Source: Streptococcus oralis
GTDB taxonomy: Bacteria > Bacillota > Bacilli > Lactobacillales > Streptococcaceae
NCBI GenBank assembly: GCA_905370255.1
Contig: CAJPKC010000014.1
Location: 1 to 11,419 of the forward strand
Direction: 5' to 3'
DNA: 11,419 bases
Both the position numbers and the translations under genes were made by a program. Each line of letters opens with the position of its first letter. Within the stretch, counting starts at the first letter, position 1. Positions 5,427-11,346 of this stretch are shown here, piece after piece. The notes below the pieces were generated by a model that was not told the DNA's origin, did not search any database, and was given only the letters and a program-made list of their open reading frames with translations.

Positions 5427-6047
5427 TTATATAGATAGATTTTTTACGGGTAAATCATTTAGTTGTTCAATTTCTTTAAAATTATATTTGGCTAGGGTTT
5501 CGTTTAACATGATAGGAAACAGTTTGCAAAGCGCGTTTACACCTGCCAAACAACCTTGGCCACTATAGTCTTCACTGTTCAAAAAATCTCGGATCAGTGA
5601 CACAAGCCCATACCTTTTTCTATCTGGATAAATACGGTGAGCGAGTTCCAGAGAATCGATATACGTATTTTCTAATGGCAGGTAATGAAAATTTTTTAGT
5701 TTTTCTTGAAGAAACTTCATTTCAAAAGTTATATTGTGAGCAATAAGTACACTATCTTGAACAAAATCTAAAAAGTCTTGTAGTACTTCTGGTAATGATT
5801 TTGAATTCATTATATCTTCATCTGTAATATTGGTAATTTTTTTTATAAAATCACTGAGAGGTTGAGAAGGAGTAATATACTCATTGAAACTATCAATTTT
5901 CTCTCCCTTTTCAATTTTTACGGCGCTAATTTGAATAAGTTCATCTTTAGTGGCATTTAATCCGGTTGTTTCTATATCGAATACAATATATGATAAAGAT
6001 TCAAAAGATTGATGTTGTCCTTGATAAACAATTTGCATTTCTTCCAT
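5427..6047 (-). CDS. DnaQ-like (DEDD-type) 3'-5' exonuclease domain protein with degenerate third motif
   Basis: The 206-aa protein has an exonuclease domain of the DnaQ/PolC epsilon type over about residues 18-178. Exo I is intact (IVFDIETTGL, D24 and E26). Exo II is IAHNITFEMKFL, with E109 where the family has Asp. Exo III, usually H-x-A-x-x-D, reads Q-G-C-L-A-G (164-169), so the metal-coordinating Asp and the general-base His both appear replaced. The active enzyme removes 3' nucleotides from DNA or RNA; this version may be weak or serve for binding. About 28 C-terminal residues follow the domain. The start has AAGGAG at an 8-base spacing. It is upstream of, and co-directional with, the Nmad operon, and divergent from the WYL regulator. 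Confidence 0.85.
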   Translation of the reverse strand: MEEMQIVYQGQHQSFESLSYIVFDIETTGLNATKDELIQISAVKIEKGEKIDSFNEYITPSQPLSDFIKKITNITDEDIMNSKSLPEVLQDFLDFVQDSVLIAHNITFEMKFLQEKLKNFHYLPLENTYIDSLELAHRIYPDRKRYGLVSLIRDFLNSEDYSGQGCLAGVNALCKLFPIMLNETLAKYNFKEIEQLNDLPVKNLSI

Positions 6048-6102
6048 GATCCAAACTCCTTAAGTAAAGGTAAAATATTAATTAAATTTTTTCTAAAAGC
6101 AT

Positions 6103-6119
6103 TAGTGAGAAACTCACTA
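6103..6119. promoter_or_regulatory. Dyad at the exonuclease transcription start
   Basis: TAGTGAG-AAA-CTCACTA is a perfect 7-bp inverted repeat. It begins about eight bases past the -10 box of the leftward exonuclease promoter, so it covers the expected start of transcription. It is a candidate operator for the divergent WYL regulator, or a 5' hairpin in the message. Confidence 0.5.
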
Positions 6120-6126
6120 TGTGTTA

Positions 6127-6132
6127 ATTATA
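6127..6132 (-). promoter_or_regulatory. Extended -10 promoter of the exonuclease gene
   Basis: The minus strand reads CTGATATAAT, that is TG-A-TATAAT. No convincing -35 is seen at 17 bp. The leader to the ATG at 6047 would be about 70 bases and includes the dyad at 6103-6119. Confidence 0.5.
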
Positions 6133-6144
6133 TCAGATCAGATA

Positions 6145-6157
6145 GACAATATTTGTC
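6145..6157. promoter_or_regulatory. Dyad GACAA-TAT-TTGTC between the divergent promoters
   Basis: This is a perfect 5-bp inverted repeat around TAT, lying upstream of both divergent -10 boxes. It is a possible site for the WYL regulator; the role is inferred from position only. Confidence 0.35.
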
Positions 6158-6208
6158 CTTTTTAATTGTCAAGATTGTAAAAAACAAATTTTGTAAGGTT
6201 TGTTAGTA

Positions 6209-6217
6209 TGTTATAAT
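6209..6217 (+). promoter_or_regulatory. Extended -10 promoter of the WYL regulator gene
   Basis: TGTTATAAT is a perfect extended -10, 23 bases before the ATG at 6241. A dyad ACAAA-T-TTTGT (6184-6194) lies where the -35 would be, consistent with autoregulation. The ribosome site is GTGGGG. Confidence 0.55.
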
Positions 6218-6240
6218 TTTTAATATGTGGGGTAATCAAT

Positions 6241-7191
6241 ATGAATGATCAAGGAAGAATTCTTAATATATTTTTACGTTTGTTTTTTGGAGAGAAATTA
6301 CAAAAGAAATCTCTAGCAGATGAATTTGAAGTTAATGAACGAACAATACAAAGAGATTTATCATTTTTGAGATATTTTGTGTCTGTTCATTCAAGTATTT
6401 TAGGTAATCTTGTTTACAATAGAGATATAAAAAAATATTCAATAGATCGACCATCAACTATAGAAAAGCAAGAAGTACTGTTTATATCTAAAATATTGTT
6501 GGAAAACAGAGCATTAAATAAAAATGAATTTAATAGAGTGATAAATAGTTTATTAAACACACTCTCAATAGATGATAAAAAATTAATCGAATCAGTTATA
6601 GCTAGCGAAAAATTAAATTACGAGCCGATCTCTGACAAGCAAGATCGTATACTTAAAACATGGGAGCTCTCAGAAAAGATTATTTATGAACAAGTAATTG
6701 AATTAGAATATAAAAGTCCCTATACGGATGTTGTAAAAAAGCACATCGTTTTCCCAGTCTCAATGTATTATGATTTTCACTATTTCTATTTAGTTGCATA
6801 TCACCTTAAGCATGAGACATATACAACGTTTAAAATTGATCGTATCAAAAGATGGAAATTAAGCGATAGTAAGAAACCAAACATACCCCATCGCAATAAG
6901 TTTCGTGATGGAGATGTGAGAAACATAAAAGTTGATGCATTTTCAGGATCTCTCATAAAAATCAGGCTCAAGTTTAATAATGATCCATCTATTGTTCTCG
7001 ATCAATTTCCCAATACAAGAATTTTAAGCCAAGAAGAAAATCAGACAGTTATGGAGATTGAAACCCAATATACTCCAGGTCTGAAAAGGTGGTTACTAAG
7101 TCAGGGAGATAGTTTGGTGATCACTAAACCTCAAAAATTAGTAGATGATTTAAAGCAAACAATCAACAATATGTTAGATCAGTATAGATAG
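6241..7191 (+). CDS. WYL-domain transcriptional regulator
   Basis: The 316-aa protein has an N-terminal winged helix-turn-helix (about 5-60; KKSLADEFEVNERTIQRDLS is the recognition region, DeoR/HTH_11 type). A WYL domain follows at about 145-210, with the core IVFPVSMYYDFHYFYLVAY, and a WCX-type extension at about 225-310. In the core motif the usual W is replaced, giving F-Y-L. This length and domain order are typical of WYL regulators, many of which control phage-defence loci such as BREX or CBASS (BrxR, CapW) and may sense nucleic-acid ligands. It is divergent from the exonuclease, with three short dyads between them, and inside the 55-bp-repeat-bounded island. Control of the exonuclease/Nmad genes and of itself is the natural inference. 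The coding sequence is AT-rich like its island neighbours. Confidence 0.85.
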   Translation: MNDQGRILNIFLRLFFGEKLQKKSLADEFEVNERTIQRDLSFLRYFVSVHSSILGNLVYNRDIKKYSIDRPSTIEKQEVLFISKILLENRALNKNEFNRVINSLLNTLSIDDKKLIESVIASEKLNYEPISDKQDRILKTWELSEKIIYEQVIELEYKSPYTDVVKKHIVFPVSMYYDFHYFYLVAYHLKHETYTTFKIDRIKRWKLSDSKKPNIPHRNKFRDGDVRNIKVDAFSGSLIKIRLKFNNDPSIVLDQFPNTRILSQEENQTVMEIETQYTPGLKRWLLSQGDSLVITKPQKLVDDLKQTINNMLDQYR

Positions 7192-7276
7192 TGAACTAAT
7201 CATTAATATATATTAGATTTTTAAAAGAGTCATCCGGTTTTCTTTTTAGAAAAGTTTATTTTATGTATGATTTATA

Positions 7277-7331
7277 AAAAACAACCAGAGAAGAACTAGT
7301 TGGGAACTGTTTCTTTTCCGGTTGTTTTTGC
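7277..7331. repeat. 55-bp perfect direct repeat, right copy (terminator)
   Basis: It is identical to 3664-3718, including the full hairpin and terminal T tract. Here it follows the WYL gene by 85 bases and can act as its terminator. Being identical to the sdpI terminator 3.6 kb away, it marks the right edge of the island. Confidence 0.9.
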
Positions 7332-7431
7332 ATATTCATCGTTTCAAATTCCAAATTTTTAGGGAAAGATTTATTTTCGAAAAGTAAAAATTTTGTTGTT
7401 ATTTATGATATACTTATACTGAAATTATATC
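7332..7431. other. Right island flank, no gene seen
   Basis: These 100 AT-rich bases lie between the right 55-bp repeat and the IS30 remnant. No open frame, RNA gene or clear promoter is recognised. If the island was inserted at the sdpI terminator, this would be the sequence originally next to sdpI. Confidence 0.35.
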
Positions 7432-7763
7432 CTTTGGATGTCCCAGTTTCCTAAGAATCTCTTTAAGTCCATCACTTTTGATTGTGGGAAGGAATTCTCA
7501 AATTGGAAATCAATTTCTAACAAATAGGACGTTGATATTTTCTTTGTGGATCCTGGGCACCCTAGTCAACGCGGACTAAATGACCATTCTAACGGTTTGT
7601 TGAGATGCCATGTACTTCCAAGCAGATGGATTTTAGTAGATTTTATCAAACATTCTTATCAGCTCTAGCTGATAAGAGAAATCGAATCTCAATGAAGTCA
7701 TTGAACCTCAAAACTCTGTATCAAGTTTATCTGAGCCAGGTGAAAATGTCTAGCTTAATTTGA
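7432..7763 (+). pseudogene. IS30-family transposase, C-terminal remnant with a stop codon and a frameshift
   Basis: Translation from 7441 gives LFKSITFDCGKEFSNW, an in-frame TAG at 7525, then DVDIFFVDPGHPSQRGLNDH and SNGLLR. After a one-base shift near 7620 it continues LPKQMDFSRFYQTFLSALAD and KRNRISMKSLN, ending in a TGA at 7761. This matches the C-terminal catalytic region of IS30-type transposases as I remember it: 'SIT.DNGKEF', then 'YF.DP....QRG.NE.SNGLLR..LPK..DF', then 'KRN.IPRKSLNY.TP'. The 5' part of the element is absent. A second, shorter remnant of the same reading lies at 9256-9321, so the two genes between are flanked by IS debris. Confidence 0.85.
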
Positions 7764-7790
7764 CACATGAAGAAAAATAAAGGAATAGTA

Positions 7791-8534
7791 ATGGAATTAA
7801 TTTATAGAACAAAAATTCATAGACCCAATAAATACGAACGCTTTCACAATGAATATTATCAAAAAGGAGATATCGTTGAAAAATATACTATTTCTAGCAC
7901 ACGAGTACCAGGACGTCTAGAAAAAGATGAAACTAGAAGAAATGATTGTAAATATTTGAGCGCATCTTGGCATATCCAAGATCCTAATATGACACAATGG
8001 CTGAAACAATATATAGTCAAAACATCAGAAACTCATATTGAAGACCTGATAAATGAATTACAGACAAATGGATATCGTGTGCATACATGTGATGATAAGC
8101 CTTTACTTATCTTTAAAGACAAGATTGTTAAAGTTTTTATTGATCAGGTATGGATAGATATTATACCTTTGATAAAATTATATTATAATAGGAAAAAAGC
8201 CTCAGACAAATTACTCGAGCAGTTTGAAAAAGATTGGCTTGATCTTAATGTCTCTTATCAACAACTGTTAGATAAGCAAGAGGAAGTGAACTTACTCAAA
8301 AAAAACGAGGAATACGATAAATTTTATCAAAAATTTTATGAATCCTACAGCTCAGAAAACGCAGCTGGTGAATTAAATAGATTTTTGTTAGATCTGATTT
8401 CTACTACAAAGGGTACTGAGAAGGAATATTTTGTACAATTACTGGAGAAGGTTCAAAATCAAGATTTCACGCCTGAACTTTATGCAAATACCTTAGCAAC
8501 TATATTTACTCGAGAAAGACCCAAGATTCACTAA
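7791..8534 (+). CDS. Hypothetical protein between IS30 remnants
   Basis: I do not recognise this 247-aa protein. I start it at the ATG at 7791, because AAAGGA lies six bases upstream; the in-frame ATG at 7767 has no ribosome site and lies against the transposase remnant. The protein is charged and soluble-looking, with no signal peptide or membrane segment. The N-terminal 75 residues are basic and contain several aromatic residues. A lysine/glutamate-rich helical stretch (about 130-180) could form a coiled coil, and a leucine-rich helical end follows (ELNRFLLDLISTTKGTEKEY). No promoter is obvious, so expression may depend on sequence left by the IS. A terminator follows at 8609. It could be a 5'-truncated gene whose start was replaced by the insertion. 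Confidence 0.65.
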   Translation: MELIYRTKIHRPNKYERFHNEYYQKGDIVEKYTISSTRVPGRLEKDETRRNDCKYLSASWHIQDPNMTQWLKQYIVKTSETHIEDLINELQTNGYRVHTCDDKPLLIFKDKIVKVFIDQVWIDIIPLIKLYYNRKKASDKLLEQFEKDWLDLNVSYQQLLDKQEEVNLLKKNEEYDKFYQKFYESYSSENAAGELNRFLLDLISTTKGTEKEYFVQLLEKVQNQDFTPELYANTLATIFTRERPKIH

Positions 8535-8608
8535 AATAGTGTATCTCTATTTTAGGTATATATACTATCGTCGCTCCTAAATGATTTTTGCTTTTACATA
8601 ATCTCCAT

Positions 8609-8643
8609 AAGGAAGATCACGATTATTGTGGCCTTCCTTTTTT
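8609..8643 (+). terminator. Terminator after the hypothetical gene
   Basis: AAGGAAG (8609-8615) pairs with CTTCCTT (8633-8639), and CAC/GTG extends the stem inside across a two-base mismatch. A T tract follows. It lies about 75 bases past the stop and separates this gene from the DUF1643-type gene. Confidence 0.75.
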
Positions 8644-8693
8644 GACGTTATATGTCAGCGTATTCGTAGAATAATATCTTTGAGGTGATATTT

Positions 8694-9245
8694 ATGAATC
8701 AAAAAGTTACAAAAGTCAGACCAAGTTATCCTGTTGGCGAGGCACCTAATCTATGTATTCCACAACTTTATAATAAGTATCATAGATTCTTATTGGGTAG
8801 ATTAGGAAAGAGACCTCTGGTTGCCATTTGTATGAATCCGTCAGCTGCTAATGAAGAGTACAGTGATAGAACAATTAACCGAATTATTGGTGCTAGCCAG
8901 AAATTAGGATATGATGGCTGGATAGTGGCAAATGTTTATCCAGAAAGAGCGACTAATGCCTCTGATTTAGATGAGTTTAATTTGGAACTTGCAGCAGAAA
9001 ATGTTAGGTTGATAATTAATTTTTTGTTTGAGAATGGTATTAATGAGGTTTGGGGCGCATGGGGGAATCTAGGTCATACATCTCTACAACAAGGCAAAGA
9101 GTTACTTCTTTCATCTTTTAAGGAGAATGATATTCGAGTATATTCTTTTGCACCATTAACAAAGTGGGGACAGCCCATCCACCCATTAAATAGAAGTGTA
9201 AAGCAAAATTTTTCATTATCCAATAAGATATATATTGAATTTTAG
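8694..9245 (+). CDS. DUF1643-family protein
   Basis: The 183-aa protein contains VAICMNPSAANEEYSDRTIN (about 43-62), then YDGWIVANVYPERATNASDL (about 72-91) and VWGAWGNLG. These correspond to the 'IMLNPSTAD....DPTI.R', 'NL...RAT.P..L' and 'AWG..G' blocks I remember from DUF1643. The family is found in bacteria and phages and is uncharacterised as far as I know. I start at the ATG at 8694, which has GAGGTGAT just upstream; a GTG three codons earlier lies inside that ribosome site. The gene lies between a terminator and an IS30 remnant, so it is a single accessory gene. It appears complete. Its own terminator is probably the bidirectional hairpin at 9392. Confidence 0.8.
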   Translation: MNQKVTKVRPSYPVGEAPNLCIPQLYNKYHRFLLGRLGKRPLVAICMNPSAANEEYSDRTINRIIGASQKLGYDGWIVANVYPERATNASDLDEFNLELAAENVRLIINFLFENGINEVWGAWGNLGHTSLQQGKELLLSSFKENDIRVYSFAPLTKWGQPIHPLNRSVKQNFSLSNKIYIEF

Positions 9246-9255
9246 GGAAAATTAT

Positions 9256-9321
9256 GGATTTAATTACTAAACTCCATATCAAGTTTTTTTGAGTCAGGTA
9301 AAATTGTCTAGATTAATTTGA
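9256..9321 (+). pseudogene. IS30-family transposase, extreme C-terminal remnant
   Basis: The frame reads FNY, stop, TPYQVFLSQVKLSRLI, stop, matching the end of the remnant at 7432-7763 (LNLKTLYQVYLSQVKMSSLI). At DNA level 9271-9323 and 7713-7765 agree at 45 of 53 positions, and similarity ends just after TTGACA. It is in the same orientation, beginning 10 bases after the DUF1643-type gene. It is probably the leftover 3' end of a second IS copy. Confidence 0.75.
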
Positions 9322-9391
9322 CAAATTGGTTTTCAAAAAAAGTAGTGATTCGGTTGGTTTTTAGTGCAATAGTTCGCATTTGGCAAAAAGA

Positions 9392-9426
9392 AAAAAGTCG
9401 TTGAAATTGATTTTCAACGACTTTTT
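9392..9426. terminator. Bidirectional terminator between the accessory region and rpmG
   Basis: AAAAAGTCGTTGAAA and TTTCAACGACTTTTT form a perfect 15-bp stem, with A and T tracts on both sides. It ends rpmF-rpmG on the minus strand (9 bases past the stop) and can end rightward transcription from the DUF1643 side. Confidence 0.9.
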
Positions 9427-9434
9427 AAACTCAA

Positions 9435-9584
9435 TTATTTAACTTCTGTAAACACAACGTGTTTGCGAAGTTTTGGTGAGTATTTCTTCAATTGAAGACG
9501 GTCTGGAGTGTTACGTTTGTTTTTAGAAGTAAGGTACAAGCGTTCACCAGATTCTTTGTGTTCAAGTGTAATATTTACGCGCAT
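9435..9584 (-). CDS. rpmG: 50S ribosomal protein L33
   Basis: The 49-aa protein begins [20 protein letters not shown] and ends FTEVK, the classic L33 sequence of the large ribosomal subunit. It has no cysteines, so it is the zinc-independent (C-) paralogue; the zinc-binding form has two CxxC pairs. GGGAG precedes the ATG. It is second in the operon, 15 bases after the rpmF stop, followed by a strong terminator. Confidence 0.97.
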
Positions 9585-9599
9585 GGTATCTCCCTTCTA

Positions 9600-9782
9600 T
9601 TATTCAGCTGATGCAGCTTTAGCGATCTTACGTCCTTTGTAGTATCCTTTAAGTGATACACGGTGTGAACGTGAGTAATCTCCAGTTGCTTCGTCAAAGT
9701 TTACAGATGGAGCTGTTACTTTGTAGTGCGTACGACGTTTGTTTTTCTTCGCTTTTGATGTGCGACGTGCAGGTACTGCCAT
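9600..9782 (-). CDS. rpmF: 50S ribosomal protein L32
   Basis: The 60-aa protein begins [20 protein letters not shown] and carries [16 protein letters not shown] near its end, as in bacterial L32. Like its partner L33 it lacks the cysteines of zinc-ribbon versions. AAGGAG lies ahead of the ATG, and the promoter is at about 9842-9870. The rpmF-rpmG pair is typical of streptococci. Confidence 0.97.
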   Translation of the reverse strand: MAVPARRTSKAKKNKRRTHYKVTAPSVNFDEATGDYSRSHRVSLKGYYKGRKIAKAASAE

Positions 9783-9841
9783 TTCGTTTTTCTCCTTTTA
9801 AGATATAAATTCAATTAGGTTTGATTTTCATCAACTTTAAC

Positions 9842-9870
9842 AGTATAACAAAACTTTTTTGTAAAGTAAA
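9842..9870 (-). promoter_or_regulatory. rpmF-rpmG promoter
   Basis: The minus strand has TTTACT (9870-9865), a 17-bp spacer and TATACT (9847-9842) preceded by TG as an extended -10. It is about 60 bases before the rpmF start. Confidence 0.65.
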
Positions 9871-9891
9871 GTTACTTGACAAAAAATTGTT

Positions 9892-9926
9892 AAAAAAATC
9901 TCCCGCCCCATCAAATGGGACAGGAG
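9892..9926 (-). terminator. Terminator of the SPFH-RHH operon
   Basis: On the minus strand CTCCTGTCCCAT (9926-9915) pairs with ATGGGGCGGGAG (9911-9900) over 12 positions, with two G-T wobbles and a 3-base loop. Seven T residues follow after two bases (9898-9892). It lies about seven bases past the stop codon of the small RHH gene. Confidence 0.9.
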
Positions 9927-9932
9927 TTCTCC

Positions 9933-10133
9933 TTAAAGGTCTATTTCAAATGGCTCATCAATCGTTTCCGAAACGTATTTGCCATCCTTTTTTCGTTGTT
10001 TGACACATTCTGTCAGCAGGTACTCGATCTGCCCATTGACCGATCGAAAGTCATCTTCTGCCCATGATGCGATAGCAGCATATAACTTGGCTGACAATCT
10101 AAGTGGAATCTGTTTTTTCTTTTGGTCAGCCAT
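9933..10133 (-). CDS. Small ribbon-helix-helix (Arc-like) DNA-binding protein
   Basis: The 66-aa protein contains [20 protein letters not shown] (about 6-25), then [15 protein letters not shown], which fits the Arc-type ribbon-helix-helix pattern: a 'IPLRL' strand, helix A, then 'RSVN.QI..LL' helix B. Such proteins bind DNA as dimers through the strand. An acidic tail ([11 protein letters not shown]) follows. The start lies two bases after the stop of the SPFH gene, so the two are translationally coupled. It may regulate its own operon: a TGATATC-N5-GATATCA dyad covers the operon's -10 box. A toxin-antitoxin role is not supported, because no toxin-like partner is present. Confidence 0.8.
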   Translation of the reverse strand: MADQKKKQIPLRLSAKLYAAIASWAEDDFRSVNGQIEYLLTECVKQRKKDGKYVSETIDEPFEIDL

Positions 10134-10135
10134 TC

Positions 10136-11158
10136 TTAATAGAGACTTCCCGTATTAACAATTGGTTGTGCATCATGATTGCCACAGAGAACGACAAGAA
10201 GGTTCGAAACCATGGCAGCCTTCCGTTCTTCGTCTAGCTCTACAATCTCTCCTTCGCTCAGGCGTTCAAGGGCCATTTCAACCATCCCAACTGCTCCATC
10301 GACAATCATCTTCCGCGCATCGATAATGGCAGACGCTTGTTGGCGTTGAAGCATCACAGCTGCGATTTCTGGAGCATAGGCCAAGTAGGTAATACGAGCT
10401 TCTAGAATTTCGAGTCCAGCATCTTTTACACGTGCTTGAATCTCTTCTCGAATACGACTGGCCACAATTTCACTGGAGCCTCTTAGGCTACCCTCATCTG
10501 CCTGGCCGTCTCCTGTCGTATCGACATTAGGAGCTACATCATAAGGATAGATGCGGACAATATTACGAAGAGCACTATCACACTGCAATGAGAGATATTC
10601 TTTGTAGTTATCCACATTGAAGACTGCTTTAGCCGTATCCACTACACGCCAAGTGACTGCAATACCGATTTCTACAGGATTTCCCAAACAGTCATTAATC
10701 TTCTGACGAGAGTTATTCAAGGTCATCACTTTTAAGGAAATATTCTTTTTACCTGTCTCGATAGAAATATTGTTACCTTCTGCTGTTTTACTGACAGACA
10801 TGGGTGACTTGGTGGTGACATCACCACTTTGGCCCAAGCGGGTGTTATTGGCAGGATTGACAGCGACACAGAAGGGATTGACAAAGTAAATACCCGCTTC
10901 TCGAATGGTTCCAATATAGTTCCCAAACAAGGTCAAAACCAAGGCCTCTTGCGGTTTAATAATTTTGATCCCCGCATAGCACACCAGACTAGCAATAAAG
11001 AGAAAAATACAGGTAATAACTGCAATCGCAAGTGGAAAACCTTCTGGTAGACTAGCAATCGCACTAATAAAGGCTAAAACTAAGACAAGATCCCCAACTA
11101 GCAAGCCTATAAGGGCGGCTAAGCCGTTTTTCTTTTGGGTTAAAATTTTTTCTTCCAT
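10136..11158 (-). CDS. SPFH/band-7 domain membrane protein
   Basis: The 340-aa protein has two N-terminal hydrophobic segments (about 12-36 and 41-63). An SPFH/band-7 domain follows, beginning [20 protein letters not shown] and continuing through [24 protein letters not shown] sequence (VTWRVVD, about 187-193), then the helical region [20 protein letters not shown] and [24 protein letters not shown] proteins (stomatin, flotillin, HflK/C-like) oligomerise on membranes and organise microdomains or proteases. I start at the ATG at 11158, which has AGAAGGG upstream; a frame extension of 30 codons runs through the promoter and is rejected. It forms an operon with the RHH gene. A match of a hydrophilic loop (about 228-240, [13 protein letters not shown]) interrupts the domain. 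Confidence 0.9.
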   Translation of the reverse strand: MEEKILTQKKNGLAALIGLLVGDLVLVLAFISAIASLPEGFPLAIAVITCIFLFIASLVCYAGIKIIKPQEALVLTLFGNYIGTIREAGIYFVNPFCVAVNPANNTRLGQSGDVTTKSPMSVSKTAEGNNISIETGKKNISLKVMTLNNSRQKINDCLGNPVEIGIAVTWRVVDTAKAVFNVDNYKEYLSLQCDSALRNIVRIYPYDVAPNVDTTGDGQADEGSLRGSSEIVASRIREEIQARVKDAGLEILEARITYLAYAPEIAAVMLQRQQASAIIDARKMIVDGAVGMVEMALERLSEGEIVELDEERKAAMVSNLLVVLCGNHDAQPIVNTGSLY

Positions 11159-11180
11159 GGGACGAACCCTTCTTTCTTTA

Positions 11181-11218
11181 TGATATCTAAATGATATCAC
11201 TTTGTTTTTAAAAGTCAA
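11181..11218 (-). promoter_or_regulatory. Promoter of the SPFH-RHH operon with overlapping dyad
   Basis: The minus strand has TTGACT (11218-11213), a 16-bp spacer and TATCAT (11196-11191) with a TG extension. A dyad TGATATC-TAAAT-GATATCA (11181-11199) covers the -10 box. A repressor bound there would block the promoter; the RHH protein of the operon is the obvious candidate. Confidence 0.6.
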
Positions 11219-11260
11219 GATATAACTGTAAACTATTTTAGCAAGCAAGCAATTGAGCTA

Positions 11261-11275
11261 AATTGTCTGAAAATT
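11261..11275. promoter_or_regulatory. CodY box upstream of ilvD
   Basis: AATTGTCTGAAAATT matches the CodY consensus AATTTTCWGAAAATT at 14 of 15 positions. An overlapping perfect dyad, GAAAATTC-AA-GAATTTTC (11269-11286), follows. CodY represses branched-chain amino acid genes when isoleucine, leucine or valine are plentiful, so this site fits ilvD control. Confidence 0.72.
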
Positions 11276-11309
11276 CAAGAATTTTCTTCTGTCGTTGGGC
11301 CGTAAATTG

Positions 11310-11318
11310 TGCTATAAT
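11310..11318 (+). promoter_or_regulatory. ilvD promoter, extended -10
   Basis: TGCTATAAT is a perfect extended -10, 28 bases before the ilvD start. The -35 region (TGTCGT) is weak. The CodY box lies about 38-52 bp upstream of the -10 box. Confidence 0.65.
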
Positions 11319-11346
11319 AATAAAAAAATACGTGAGAGGGAATCAG

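Noticed and set aside
6009..6206. 65-codon plus-strand open frame between the exonuclease and WYL genes.
   Set aside because: It is antisense to the exonuclease start and crosses the regulatory dyads; no ribosome site and atypical composition.
8661..8668. TACGAATA on the minus strand, a perfect match to the core of the streptococcal competence (SigX) box.
   Set aside because: It points leftward into a terminator and the antisense of the 7791 gene, with no gene to drive. One such 8-mer in 11 kb is not surprising.
9821..10003. 60-codon plus-strand open frame.
   Set aside because: It runs through the rpmF promoter, the SPFH-RHH terminator and the antisense of the RHH gene.
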